From Tetranychus cinnabarinus (lineage: Eukaryota; Arthropoda; Arachnida; Trombidiformes; Tetranychidae): 64,000 nt of DNA. The notes beneath the pieces were generated by a model. That model was not told where the DNA came from and made no database searches. It saw only the letters and a program-made list of their open reading frames with translations. Of the stretch, positions 1 to 12,900 are shown piece after piece (the first letter of the stretch is position 1; the number at the start of each line of letters is the position of its first letter). Both the position numbers and the translations under genes were made by a program. Location of the stretch: contig WHVY01000005.1 of the NCBI GenBank assembly GCA_022266195.1, positions 7,192,001 through 7,256,000 of the forward strand, written 5' to 3'.

Positions 1-2694
1 ATAGCCAAGAAATAAATGGTTATAAATAACTTGATAAATGTTTATAAATGGTTAGTTCTTGATATAAAGTGATTAATTCTGTAAAGTAAATGTAATTCAT
101 TAGAAGATTATTCAGTTAGAAGATCGGTTTCACTGTTTTGATCAAAGTAATAACAAAAGGAAAATTTACTTACAAAATTAATAAAACTGGCAACATATTC
201 AATTAAAGTTGGCGCGCTCCAAAAAAACCAAATGAACCCAAAAATGCAGACGAAACCAAATATCTGGTTGTTGCCAGTATTGAATGACAATTATTAATGA
301 TGGATTGTCTATTAAATTAAGAGACACCATTTAGCTTGGACAAGCTTGGAAGTTAAATTATAAAATTAATCATCGACAGATAAAGATTTAATTTCCTCAA
401 TCATTTTCACAATGAATTAACCAAAATAAACAGAAGTAACTTGACTTTAACCCAAACCAATATGATTGGTTATCAATAAAAGTGATTTTAGCTCCATCTT
501 TTATTCAACTTGATAGGTGATTGATCAAGCGACTTTACATTATGAATGATTGATAAAAGTTATTACAGAATAATATTAAATTGTAAATTGTATCTTTTTA
601 TATTACATTCAATTTCTTTGTAAATTTATCGTCATTGGTTATATATTTTTAACCGTTTATTTCTCAAGCTTTACCAGATTCTTTCACTATTATTACAAGA
701 ATTGTCCAAACCAATAATAATTCCTGATTGTGGAATAAATTTGATTCATGAATTCAAGGTTAATCACAGAAATTGCTTTTTTACAACTTTTTTTCAATTC
801 TAAACTCATGCAATAATTGAACATTTCAAACATAATATGAAGTTTCCATTCTTAAACCATTGAAATATTACGATTTTTATGGCGATTAAAGTGCTAAAAT
901 TAAGCTTACATATTTTTATTACATGGAAATATCGAGGTGAATTTGCCGATAGATTTGAGTCAAAATTAAATGCAAACAATTAATAATAAAAGCTTTTAAT
1001 AGTTTCTTTATTTTTAAACCAACCATTCGGTAACATGGAATTATTAGTCTGTTTATAAAAAGAAACTCAATTTGTTTATTAAAAATCTCCTTTTCTCCAG
1101 ACTAACTCTGATTATTTTGATTCAACAAAACCGGTTTTACCTTTTACTTCATAAACAATTATGAGAATCCTAATTAGACTGCCCTAAGGTTATTCAATCA
1201 ACCTGTTCACAGTCAGGGACAGAAGAAGTTGAATCGCAAAACATTATATCTTTGGCATTAATGATTCCAGATCAGAAATGAAGATTTCAGATGGAATTTT
1301 TCTTCCATTGAAAATTACCATTTACGGTCAAAATGGACAAACATTTCATGCACAACTTTCATTGGTGACTTTAGCTCATCTTCAAAACTTTCAGAATTTT
1401 CTAAATCTTAGATATTCTTTCATGTGAAATTGGATTGAAAGTAAAGCAAAGTTGATGAACTGGAAAAGTGAAAACAGAGAGCAACTTGAGTCTGTTATGA
1501 ATAACTTGAGTTTTGGTTAATCACCTTAACTGGAGTCATTTGGAATCAGTAAAGTGATGAATGAAAGGTTGATATGCTTGAATCTCGGAGAATAATATTA
1601 TTCTTGGATTTTTACAGTTACTAACAGGGCATTTATCATGACTGTGAATAAAGGGAAAAGACTCTTGAAGCTCATGTTGACTTAACCTGGTTTCTTTGAA
1701 ATGTTTCAAGAGACAGAAAAGTAACCAACCATTGAACAAATAAAATTTGGTAAATCAATTCAAGTTGAACAAATAATAACAATAAATACATTGATCATGA
1801 TGCATTGGATAAACATTAATGTAAATTTTAAATATTGACTGTAACCAACTGTGAGTTGAGCAAAAAGTTGCCAATTTAAATATTCAAATGATATCAATGG
1901 GAATCTATTGTGAGATGTTATCAGAAGCCAGAAAACCTGTTAACATGAACAGTGTTTGTATTAGCCATTTGGTAGGGATAAATGTATTGTTACTAGGAAT
2001 GAATCAAAGTAGAGCGAGAAAGATCACAAAACTGTAAATTCAATTGGAAATTCTTGAGTTTCAAATATAAAAAGATTTTTAATAAATCTACAAAATAAGA
2101 AACAAAATGGGATTGAAATGACTTTCAGAATTTTCACTTTTAGATTGTTCTATGAATAACATTTAGCATCTTAAATGGACACTCAATTGAATCAACTGAG
2201 ATTGTTAATCGTTGAAATGGATGACTAAAGAAACGAAAAGATAATCTGGTTTGAATGAAGGAAGAAATCAAGAAAATTGCTGGAAATTCGATCAATTTTG
2301 AAACATTGTAATACAATTGCTGCTCGAATAGAGTATAATCGAGTTTAGTAAAATTTAGATTTTTAGACATCTTTTCATTTTCCTTAGATCCGAAAAAGTC
2401 TGCTCGTGATGGAATTCATCTTCAATCGTTGAGTCTTGCTAAAGTCTTCAGATTCAGACTAACCATGCAAACAGAAAATATTAAATAAAGTTAAAATAAT
2501 TGATATTTCAACTTAAAAAAGTGCTTATATCGAAAATGATATTCGAATTTCTGCAAATTTGATTATTCTTGCAATCGAATCATGATAAAGTTTTATTTTT
2601 GAGGAAGAAATAAAAATTTATTGGAAAAACTATTTTGTGATACAGAACTTGGATTTGATTATTTTACAAACTCTTTTCATTCCATCTTATTCAG
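1..2694. other. No firm gene; upstream region or intron of the esterase gene
   Basis: AT-rich sequence with many stops in all frames. The HGGG oxyanion-hole exon expected upstream of the esterase exons was looked for on the + strand and not found, so either the first introns reach beyond the window or the gene has lost its 5' part. One hydrophobic reading frame on the - strand near 170-290 is described under findings. Confidence 0.5.
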
Positions 2695-5065
2695 GCTTAC
2701 CTCAAACCATGGGTTGCTAGACTTGGTGGTGTTTCAGTATTGAGTGTTGACTACAGTTTAATGGCTACTTATCCTCGTCAATTTCAAGATGTTTTGGATG
2801 CTTACCTTTGGGTTACTTCTGGTGATGAATCGGTTAAGGAAAAGATTGGCTTTCATCCGAAGAAAATAGTTCTCATTGGAGACTCAGCGGGTTCCATGTT
2901 GGCCATTGCAGTTCCTCTTTTGTTGAACGTAATTTCAGCTAAAAACGATCCATCAGTGACGATACTTAAGCCAGCCGCATTTGTATCTTTTTATGGTACA
3001 TTCAATTTAACCGGTGCTTGGGCAAGTTCACGCGTAATGACCCTCTTTGATCCGATTCTTCATTATGGAAATGTGCTGGCGGTTGCTGGCTGTCTAAGTG
3101 GTATTCAGGGTCGGATTGATGATCCAAAGGACAGGCCGAAGAACCGTCTCATGAAAATGTCTTCGTTCATTGCTGAGGATATCAGATTAATGAGTAAGGC
3201 TGAAATATTTTTTTGTAAAAAAGTCATTCTTTTTGTTTATTTGAATTTTTTACAGTTTTCAAGTTATCTGAAGTACATTTAAAGTGTATTTACAGCTAAA
3301 TTGAATCTTTTAACTTTGATTTTGACTTTAATCACAATTTGCAACTAACTAATAATCATTTCGTCCAATCATCAGAACGAGCCTTAAAACCTCGTGATAT
3401 CGAGCCTTGGTATCTTAAAGATGGCAAAATTGATTCAGCGAGATTTCATCAACTTTTCAATATACTTCAATCTCCATATTTGAATGTTCCAACTTTCCAT
3501 GACTTCGATTACCTGAAAGACATGCCGATTTGTTTGATATCATCCTTTGGTTGCATCTTTCTTGATGATAATATTGCACTTGCACGCGCCTGGAAAGGTA
3601 AGTAAATTGCTATTGAATAATTCAATGTTAGTGATTGACTGAACCAACCAGAGAATCTTTCAGTGATTTCAGTGATTGACCAGAAAATTGAAAAATTGAG
3701 ACATTCGAGTGCAAATACTTTGTAACTTTATTAGTCAATTTCAGCCATTTATGTTGGCAAAACTCAAATTTCTTGTTCGACTTTTAACGACTGCAAGAGT
3801 TGCATTAGTGAAACGTATAAACTTATTGGAATCCCCTTTTTAATGCTACTGTTTTTTGCTATTTTTTATACTTTTTGAAGATTCTATTAAAATTCAATTT
3901 TCATGTTGATTTTTATGGATAAATATCTGTTAAGTTGAGTTTCAAATGAATCAACTTGCTCATTAGCTAAAAGACTTGGATTGGAATCTAATGAAAAAAT
4001 TGTACTTTAGCGAATTCGTTAAAGTTTTCAATTCTTGTTATCTTTTGATGAAAATCTAGTCAGAGTAATAAATTATTATGAATAAATGAACACATTCGTC
4101 GATTTGAAGTTAAAACTTACCCAACAGTCTAAAAGTACTAGAAATTATCGCAATTTTTTTACGAAAACGGCATTAGTTTAAATTATTTCCTTATTGATGC
4201 TATTACGTAGTTATATAACTGTAATCAGCGTTATGATCTCGTTCGATAGTTACTTGACAACTTATTTGCTGGCTGATTTAATCATAATTACACAGGATAA
4301 GCAAAAAACTGAATTGATACTCAATATGGACGGGAATGAAACTAACCTTTTAAACTGGATTTTCCAGGTTTTCACCTTCTTTTGAATCTGTTCCTAGTTT
4401 TAGGCCAATCTCTTTTCTGGTTTTTATTTTGATTTAAGATTTCAGTTCATCAACATTTTGATATATTGAGTGGAGTTTTTGAAGATTATTTCATAGATTC
4501 AGTGGGAAAATCATGACATCACCAAAAAGATTGGATAATTGCATTAATAAATAATTAGTATTACAATATTTACTCATTAATGCATAATTTTTACTGAAAT
4601 GTAGACCACTTTAGACTGTGTTTTAGCGAAAAAGAGAAAATGGAAAAGTGAGAATTTCGTTGAAAGTTATTTAACTTTGCCATTATAATTGCGCTCCATC
4701 GAAACAATATAGAATAGTTATCGTACCAATACACCCTGAAATTTTCATTATAATTGTTATTCTTCATGACAAGCATGGCTGTTGCCTTTTGTCTTATTTT
4801 ATCCCTTTTTTCAGTTTAATCAAGTTTTAATTTCGCTTATATCAAGTATTGAAACTAACATTGAAAGGTTCCATCGCCATCTACCATCACTTAATCAAAC
4901 CATAATAATTTGTTCATTTCTTTTAATTCAGGACCAGTTGAGGTTCACGTATTGGAAGGCCAAGTCCATGGATTCCTGTTCATGTCACACGAAAAGACTG
5001 CCATAGAATTTTCAGCTAACAAAGTGGTTGAAATTGTCAACCGAGTTGTTAAACAAACCAATTGA
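2695..5065 (+). CDS. Hormone-sensitive-lipase-like esterase, 3' three exons (5' partial)
   Basis: Exons 2695-3193, 3376-3597 and 4932-5065 join in phase to 284 residues ending in TGA. The first exon begins right after a TTCAG acceptor with a YLKPW segment, followed by DYSL and the nucleophile elbow GDSAG (Ser). The last exon carries the VHGF motif with the catalytic His. Order, spacing and the LDD..ALAR segment before it match the hormone-sensitive lipase (LIPE) branch of the alpha/beta-hydrolase GDXG family, which hydrolyses acylglycerols and sterol esters in the cytosol or on lipid droplets. Oddities: the elbow is GDSAGS instead of GDSAGG. The position of the catalytic Asp (usually in a DPxLDD motif) reads Cys in GCIFLDD. 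The upstream HGGG exon is not in the window. This may be a diverged paralogue, a pseudo-enzyme or a decaying gene, although all exons are open. Confidence 0.78.
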
Positions 5066-6980
5066 CAAAACACTGAATTTGCTTTTCATAATTTGACCTG
5101 ATTTTTATTCAACTTCCAAATGTAAATTAACTTTTTTGATGCGGAAATTTCTATTCTTATAATCTTTCACCCAAATAAATTGCTCAAGAATCTTTGTAAT
5201 CCATCTGTAAATCATTATATAATACACAAAAGCGAATAAACTATTACATCGAATGGCGAATGAATCAAGTCGACACCGAATTTTATGTTTAAATGAAAGT
5301 CAAAAATTTTCGAGACTTCAGGTGTAATATAAAAATGGCACACTAACAGGTTTGAGGGAAAATCCCTATTAGAATTTACGCTTATTGAATATCAAACTCC
5401 TCAATCGTAAAATATTGTTTATCGCTAAAAATAGATATTCCATTATCTCGGTATCTCATTCAAAATTCAAATTCTGATGCTGACTTGAATCAGGATTTAT
5501 TATTTAACTTGGGATTTTACTTCATAGTTTCCCTATGCAGTTGTTTTACTCGTAGACCAACTTGTTGTTTAATCTCTTGTCTTGAAGTTGCCTTGTCGTG
5601 GGTGACTGCAAGGGAAGCTGGACAGCCATTTGATGCCAGTCTCTAGGTTTGACATGGATTCATCTTTTCGTGGTTCAGGATGACAATTGCGCTTCGATAT
5701 TTCAATGTTACTTTCCATTAGCCACCAAACATAATATTTTCATCTTCTTTTAACACTTGCTCGAACTACGCCGTTCCACGACTAACCTAGTACAATGAAA
5801 GTTGATGACATTGATTATGGGAAAAGGCAAAGACAACTTTTTCTGTCAATCAATCACAATTTACTTTACTGGACTTTGCATTTGCCTTCCCAGTGACATC
5901 GATATTAACTCTTGTAACTCAATATTTTTGCCTTTTCTGGTTCTACTTTTACAGATCATCAATTGTCTTTAGTTTGTCAAATGCTTGTTATGCATCAATC
6001 AATTAACTGTAATTCAATTCAACTATTTGCTTTGTTATCCAACAAAATCTGTACAATCACTGTCGTCATTGAATGAACTAACTTTCTTGATGTTCACTTG
6101 ATTCAGCCATCATTGTAAATAGATTTTCAATTGAACAAGAAAATAAAATGAAGTTTAGTCAATCAACTGAGGCAATTTGAGAAGATAACAATGATTAGAT
6201 TTTTAATGATTTTTTTCTTCATTTCATTCCATGAAAAACAAAGTTAAACTGAAAACTGAAAAATTATTGTTGATAAAAGTTGATCTTGATTCAGGCAAAG
6301 ATTGGAATCCAGATTCGGGAATTTATCGGTTGAATAATAACAGGAATTTAATCATTAATCTAATTATTTTAACGGTTATTTGGTTATTGATGCTTATTTA
6401 TCCAATTCTAAGGGTTAAACTGTTTTCCATTTCTGATTAAGATGAAGCTTAAAATATAATACTTTTTAGAGCCGCAAAGCTTGGATTAAACTGTGATTCC
6501 AAATGTGTGTTTGAAGCTTCGAAAGGCTCAGTAATGATGATAATAGAAAGTTGAACGAAAATGTGTTTAATCGAAAAGAATTACTGTAATCATTCGATAA
6601 TCATAATTATTCTGAATATTCTGAGTTCTCTCAATTTTCTGTTTGTTCTGTTTTCCTCACTTGCCAAGTGTAAGGCTTTTTAAAATTGATATAATTTCAA
6701 GTAGAAAATTCTAATTTAAAGAAAATGTTTGGTCGATTCATTTGTTCATCAGGTGTTCTCCTTGATTCGCAAATCACTGATTCGTTGATTTCCATCGATT
6801 CCAGCGTTCATCATGACCTTAGAAGTTATTCAACATTTGAGGCTTTTGTGTTTGGACACAATATTATACACGTTGAGGTCAACGCTTTGCGAGTAAAAAG
6901 TTAATCCAAGTTGAGAAAATTTCACCTTCGATCGAACATCCAACGAATCTGACTCGAGTTAAATGCGTTTTTTGGACCAA
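5066..6980. other. Intergenic, convergent gene ends
   Basis: Lies between the 3' ends of the esterase (+) and the RASL10-type GTPase (-). It is AT-rich. A slightly GC-richer stretch near 5570-5645 can be read as a short peptide tail ending in TAG, but it has no supporting neighbours. No RNA gene was recognised. Confidence 0.5.
5174..5179 (+). promoter_or_regulatory. AATAAA poly(A) signal of the esterase gene
   Basis: An AATAAA hexamer lies about 110 bp after the stop codon of the + strand esterase gene. A second one follows near 5234. Confidence 0.45.
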
Positions 6981-9900
6981 TTAACAGATAATACAATGGC
7001 TAGAAGTTGATTCATTTGTTATGTTATTTGCTGTTCTGTCAAAGGCTGTCATGTTAATTGCCATCACTGGATTAGTTGATGATAACTGATTAGTGTTTAA
7101 TACTCCTGAGGTGAGTGAATATTTGATTGAATCTCGATGATATTCAACTTCACCTAAACTATTGTTGCTAATGTTGTTGGAATTGTTGCTTGGACTGTTG
7201 ATCGAGTGATCCAAACATTTGGATTGGTTAATCTCAATTAGCCGTAAAATGTCTCGAAAGATTGGAACAATTCGCCAATTGTATTTAGCTGAACACTCGA
7301 GGTAATTAAACTTCCATTGTTTTTTAACTAAATTGGCTAATTCTTTAAATGCTGGAGTTAAATCGTCCCAGTGATGGTGATGATGATGATGATGGTGGTG
7401 ATGGTGATGTCGATGGTTGTGAGATGATGATGATTGGTGTTGAGTTCGGGAAGCAGATACAGTTGATGTTGAAGCTTGTGTCGTTGTTGGATGAGCACTG
7501 TGATGGTTCCGATGAGATCGTTGAGACAGCCAAGAAGGATTGCGAGAAGTTAATCCAGAAAACCTTAGATGTGAGATTGAGTAGAAAGAGTAACGCGAGT
7601 GACTCAAGTGGTGACTGTGACTGCTTCTCATATTATTTAGGACACTTGAACAAAGGTCAGCCTTGTTACCGACCACGTAAACCGGTATATTTTGCATATT
7701 CCGGCTTTCAGATAATTGATCACGAATTACTTTGACGTATTGGAAAGATCCTGAAACGAGAAAAAAAGATGTTAATATAAAATCAAAATCCATGTTAATC
7801 AAGTCTATTCGATGTGTCCAATCAATACACTGAAAAGATGTCAGGAAGGGATTTGTATATTTATTGAGTTATTAATTTCAGAATGAACTTCAAACTGTGC
7901 AATTTCGTAGATTATTTTGAATTCAGTGACAATTTACTATCAAGCGCACAAAGTAATGTTATTATAGTTATTCAAACTGGGAGTGATTTTTTTATTTTTA
8001 AGAATAGAACAAAAGATATCGAAGAAATTCTTCGTGATTTGAGTGCGCATTTTCATGTGAAAATTAGTTTGAAATATTAGGAAAACAGTGTCATGATTAA
8101 AGTGTGCTTTGAGGAGATTCATGAGGAATCAGTTTCGATTTCTCTGATAATCTTTAATTGTGATACAGGAGCCCTTTTCCTCGAACCACTTTTTTTTCGT
8201 TTTCTGAGTTTCGAAAGGCAACAGCAACAGAAACACCAACCGCAGTTGGACTCTGCGTTCCATTGAGTCCACTTGTCACAAACACTGAAGCCGAACCAAA
8301 TTCCCAAAATGCTGTAGCATGAATACATTAAACTATCCAACGTCATCTTCAAACTTGTGACAAGAATCCTGTCTGGTGCATTAGGAGTGTCAATCAGTAT
8401 CTGTCGAGGAGATTGGACAAGAACTTGATCATGAAACACTTGAAATGTGGTATAGTAATCAACATCGTCACATCTCGGTTTAACAATCAACTCAGTGCAG
8501 CTTTTAAAGAGATTAAAAAACTGGCCAGTTGGTTCGTCATAAGGATCGATGAATTTCGTGTTTCTTGGTAAAGTACCGAAAGATATGATCGCATCATAAA
8601 AAACAAATGGAGATGACGATTGAACCGTAGAATTCAAACATTCAAAAAGAACGTTCATTCGATTATAATTCGAACAACCAAGCAAATCTTGAACACTCTC
8701 AACCTGTCGATGAAAGTAGGTAATTATAGTGTAATGTACGTCTGTGGATTTCTTCATGAACTCGTATTTTGCTGTGTGATGGGAAATGGGATCGTCATGA
8801 TTACTGAATCGAAAGCCGAATGGTGTGTCAATAGTGTGCTCAAGGTAAATGAGAAAGTTGTTGCCACCTGAACCATGAGAAAAAGCATAGCTTAACGGCT
8901 TGGAATCGTTTCGACAAGTGATTCTCATAAAGATTCCACCTGCGTTGAGATGTCGGCTCATATTGCAAACTTTGGTTTCCAAGTAATTTTGTTTCGTATC
9001 AAGTGAGTAAATTGCCTTGATAAACGGTCTTGGATCTTCCGTTAGCTCTTCAATATCACCAATCGTCAGAACTTTGGACAAAAAGACATCGCTTGAAAAA
9101 ATTGCTTCTTTCAACGCCGAACAATGTTCATCAAAATCACTGACTGAATTAATGGTTACATTCTTAGTCCCAAATAATTTCATGCAAAGCGAGGCTATTT
9201 CATCTGGATATCGCTTATAAACTGCATTCATGTGAAGCAATGTTCCTAATGGAAAGTAAAAGTCTATTTCAGGGATTAATACGACTTCAGGATAACGGTG
9301 AATTGTATCAGTTCGGCTCTCCCATGATATGAAACGATAAGTTAAATTGAAAAGTTGGTAAGAACATCCAGAGAAGCAAATGAACCAAATAAGCGATTTA
9401 CCGTTCAAAAATCGGGCTATTTTTTCAGTCATTTTACAGAAAATTTAGAGAGAAACTTATAACATATAAGCAGCAATAAATTGATGAACATTAGATTTTT
9501 CCCCAGTTTTTGCGTCTCTTATTATCATTGAAATGCAATAAAATAACCGATCAAATGTGCACAATTTATGTTCAAATTGACGTCTTCTTTTGATTGATAA
9601 TCATGAAAATTGAATGAACTGTCACAAGATTTCAAAATATTCAGTGATGAATGACTCTCATTACTTGAAAAAACATAAAAGGACGTTTTAAAGCCTTGTT
9701 TATCAACTAAAATTGACGAAACTTTGCAAACTTAATCGTTACTTAATCATAGTGAAAAAGCATTTGCAGTAATGTAAACAATCTTGATTCATATGTTCAT
9801 GAGCACAGACCTTCAGATACGACAATAATAAAAAAATAGAAACAAAAATTCATATACATTTCGATCTAACTTCATTCGATCTGAAACTCTGTAATAGGCG

Positions 9901-12900
9901 AAAAAAGCTTAAACTAAATACTAGCAAAACAAAAGTTAATCGAAATGCTTCCATTGATCGTGAAGGCTAGATCGTTTTAGACAGGCTATTATAAGTTTAC
10001 ATCATATTTCACCCAATTAGCAATTTACTCATTGAGATGCTGCAGAATAAAGGTTAGCATTTTGATGTTGACCATAGATAGCGAACAGTTCCGATTCTGT
10101 TGGCTACTTGAGCTGTTAGAATAGTTTGCATTACATTTCGTTACGATCAGTATCTTTACAAAATGGGTTGATTTAAACGTTGCAATGCATCATCCATCAT
10201 TGACGTTACTTTTGCATGCGATTCAATTACTGAGAGACTTTAGGGAAATTGATCAAACTCTTGACAATCAATCAAGCTGCTAACAAAACAAATCTAAATT
10301 TTCCATTCCTCTTCTAATAAATGAATTGTTTTTACAGAAACAGAATTAAAAACTTGATTGAATCTAGAAATTAAACATCTTTTGAAAACGTGTCGCTTGA
10401 ATTATTGAATGATCTTGATCAATCATGTAAATTGATCATTCATTGAAAATTCAAGTTGAAAATCAAAAAGGTATTTGGACGAAATTTCATATTTGAAAGA
10501 AAAGATTGATATTTTGTAAACCTTTATCCATTGAAAGTTTGAAATAAAAGCAGATGTGATTTATGAGCAAATATGAAACAACATTTTACCATGAAAAATA
10601 TTCAAACTTTATTCTAGAATTTCATTTTTCCTTTTCTTCTCACTAACTTGAGAATCATCTAAAATGTGCAATTCAACTTGAAAAGTAAATAAAATTGTTA
10701 TCGATTGAAAATTTGCATTGTTCGAGAATCTAATGTTGATCAGTCTTGAGACACTTTCCATGCTCTGAATAGCAACTTGAAACAAACACTTGATCGTTTC
10801 CTCAGTTGAAGCATGATTCACCATCATTAACCTTAACAACTTTTAACCATAATTATCATCATCTTATTATTAAACTTGCAAATGGTGTTGTCTTTATTAT
10901 TAAACTATTAATTTGCATGAAAGGGCAACATCACAAGCTAATGCACATCATCCAAAGACAATGGCAAACAAGAGACAGAAAAGCCTGAAGCAAGTTCAAG
11001 TTTTATGCATAATCAATGTAACCAGAATTTTGTTCATCACCTGACTGACACAGTGTTCACTTGGAAGGTTAAGGCACATGAAACTCATTTCATTTGCAAA
11101 CATTCGTTGTAACAAGTGTTGTTGCAACGAAACAAGATTAAATTGATCGTAATTGATTATTGAAAAGTGTCTAATTTTGAAAAAAGTTAAGAAAAGAGGG
11201 AAAATTAGAGAAACGGAAAAACTGTGATAATCAATTATATTGCTTTCTCTTGCCAGCAACATGAATCGGTAATGTAATTTTGCTTTGCCTTTTCATTCAG
11301 CATCATTTATCATCTTTCTTTGCGTAAATTACTTTGCAAATGGTAAAGAAGCAAATGAAACAAAAGCAAATTTGGAAAAGCAATTCAAGGCAGAAAAAGC
11401 ACATTACAAGTTGATTGATGCTAATTGTTGAACAAGAAAGAGTTTAAACACAAACAGAATGCATCTCAATTTGATTTTCCTCGCTTTTTCCTTTTAAACA
11501 TTTTTTCCAAACTGATTCATGTTCCTATCAACAACCAAAATGCAAAACTTAAACTTGGCAACCAATCCAAATGGTGAACCTTTGTCGAGTCCTTTTTGGC
11601 CATCACCTTAAAAGGAAATCTCGTTGGCAATTTTCCGGCAATCAGTCATATTCAATGTCATCAACATCAGATTGCTCAGTGTAAAAGAAACTTCATCATC
11701 ATTATCATTTATCTTGTGCCTAATGCAGTAAAACTGGGAATCTATATCACAAGTTGAATGGATAACAGAAAAGGCTGGCGAAAAGAAAATGAAGGGAAAA
11801 TGGAAAGATGAAGTTAAATATGAAGATGGTGAAGAGAATCATCAATAGTCTGTATACAAAGGAAAAGTATAAACACATCTCTTACCAATTCTGTGCCTCT
11901 TAACCCTCTAAACTGAGTCTTGTTTTTATTATTACTTTTCTGTAATACAGAGGAGAGAAGCTGGGAAGAAAAAAAAGTTATAAGTAAAAGTATAAGACGT
12001 GATAAACATGGGAAAAGAGGTTCGAAATGAACGACTCTAACGATGATTAGTGAATTGGAAGGGAAAAGTTGGAAAGGCAAGAAGCGAAATTGATATTGGT
12101 AAAAATGTTATATATTTTCAGTTAAACTATTGACCTAAACACTCTAACTGAAAACTACAAGTTATCAGTTGTACAAGGATCGTCAACAATCAATAATCAT
12201 TTTCTTGGAGTCAACAATGAAGGCACTTTTCCTCTTGTCTATTGTAATATTGCAATATCAAACAAACAAGTTATCCACTGGAAACAAAAACGAGGTTAAA
12301 TGAAAAGCAAAGTGAGACAATTGAAAAGGAATGAAAAGAGGAAAAAGTCTCAGGATATATTTATTGTTATTACAATTATAATAACCAATTGGTTTATTGT
12401 TATCTTCCAAAGGCAATGCAATTAAGGTTAGATTCAGGGTATTTCTTGTTACCTTGTTTTTCGAGGAATTTGCAGATTCTTTTTAAGGTTAATTGTATAT
12501 TAGATATTATATTGACTTTGAAATAATAATGGAAAGTTTCGTTTGGAAATGTAATCAATTATCAAGATGATTTACAAAGCATTATTGCATGTTGTATCAT
12601 TAGTTGATTGAGAAGTTAATAAAGTGAAATAAATTGCCAACATTTATTTATTTGTCTCCAAGTTTGTATTATTTGAGAAGAGAATCAAATTTGCTTTTTT
12701 CCTCTTCCAACAGATTCGAAGGTTTTCATTGAAAAGGTGGGAAATTGTCAGTTAAAATTATAACCCTTCAAGTGTAGCATTTGAAATGAGACTCAATGTT
12801 TTGAGTGATAATTTAATTTGAGAAGCAAAATTAAATTGTACTTGTTAGCTAACATCTTGAGGTGTATAATAATGAAAATTAATAGTTGCAATTACTTTTG

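Noticed and set aside
7349..7735. + strand open frame of 128 codons, Asp/Gly-rich at its start
   Set aside because: It is the mirror image of the His- and Ser-rich coding exon of the RASL10-type gene on the other strand.
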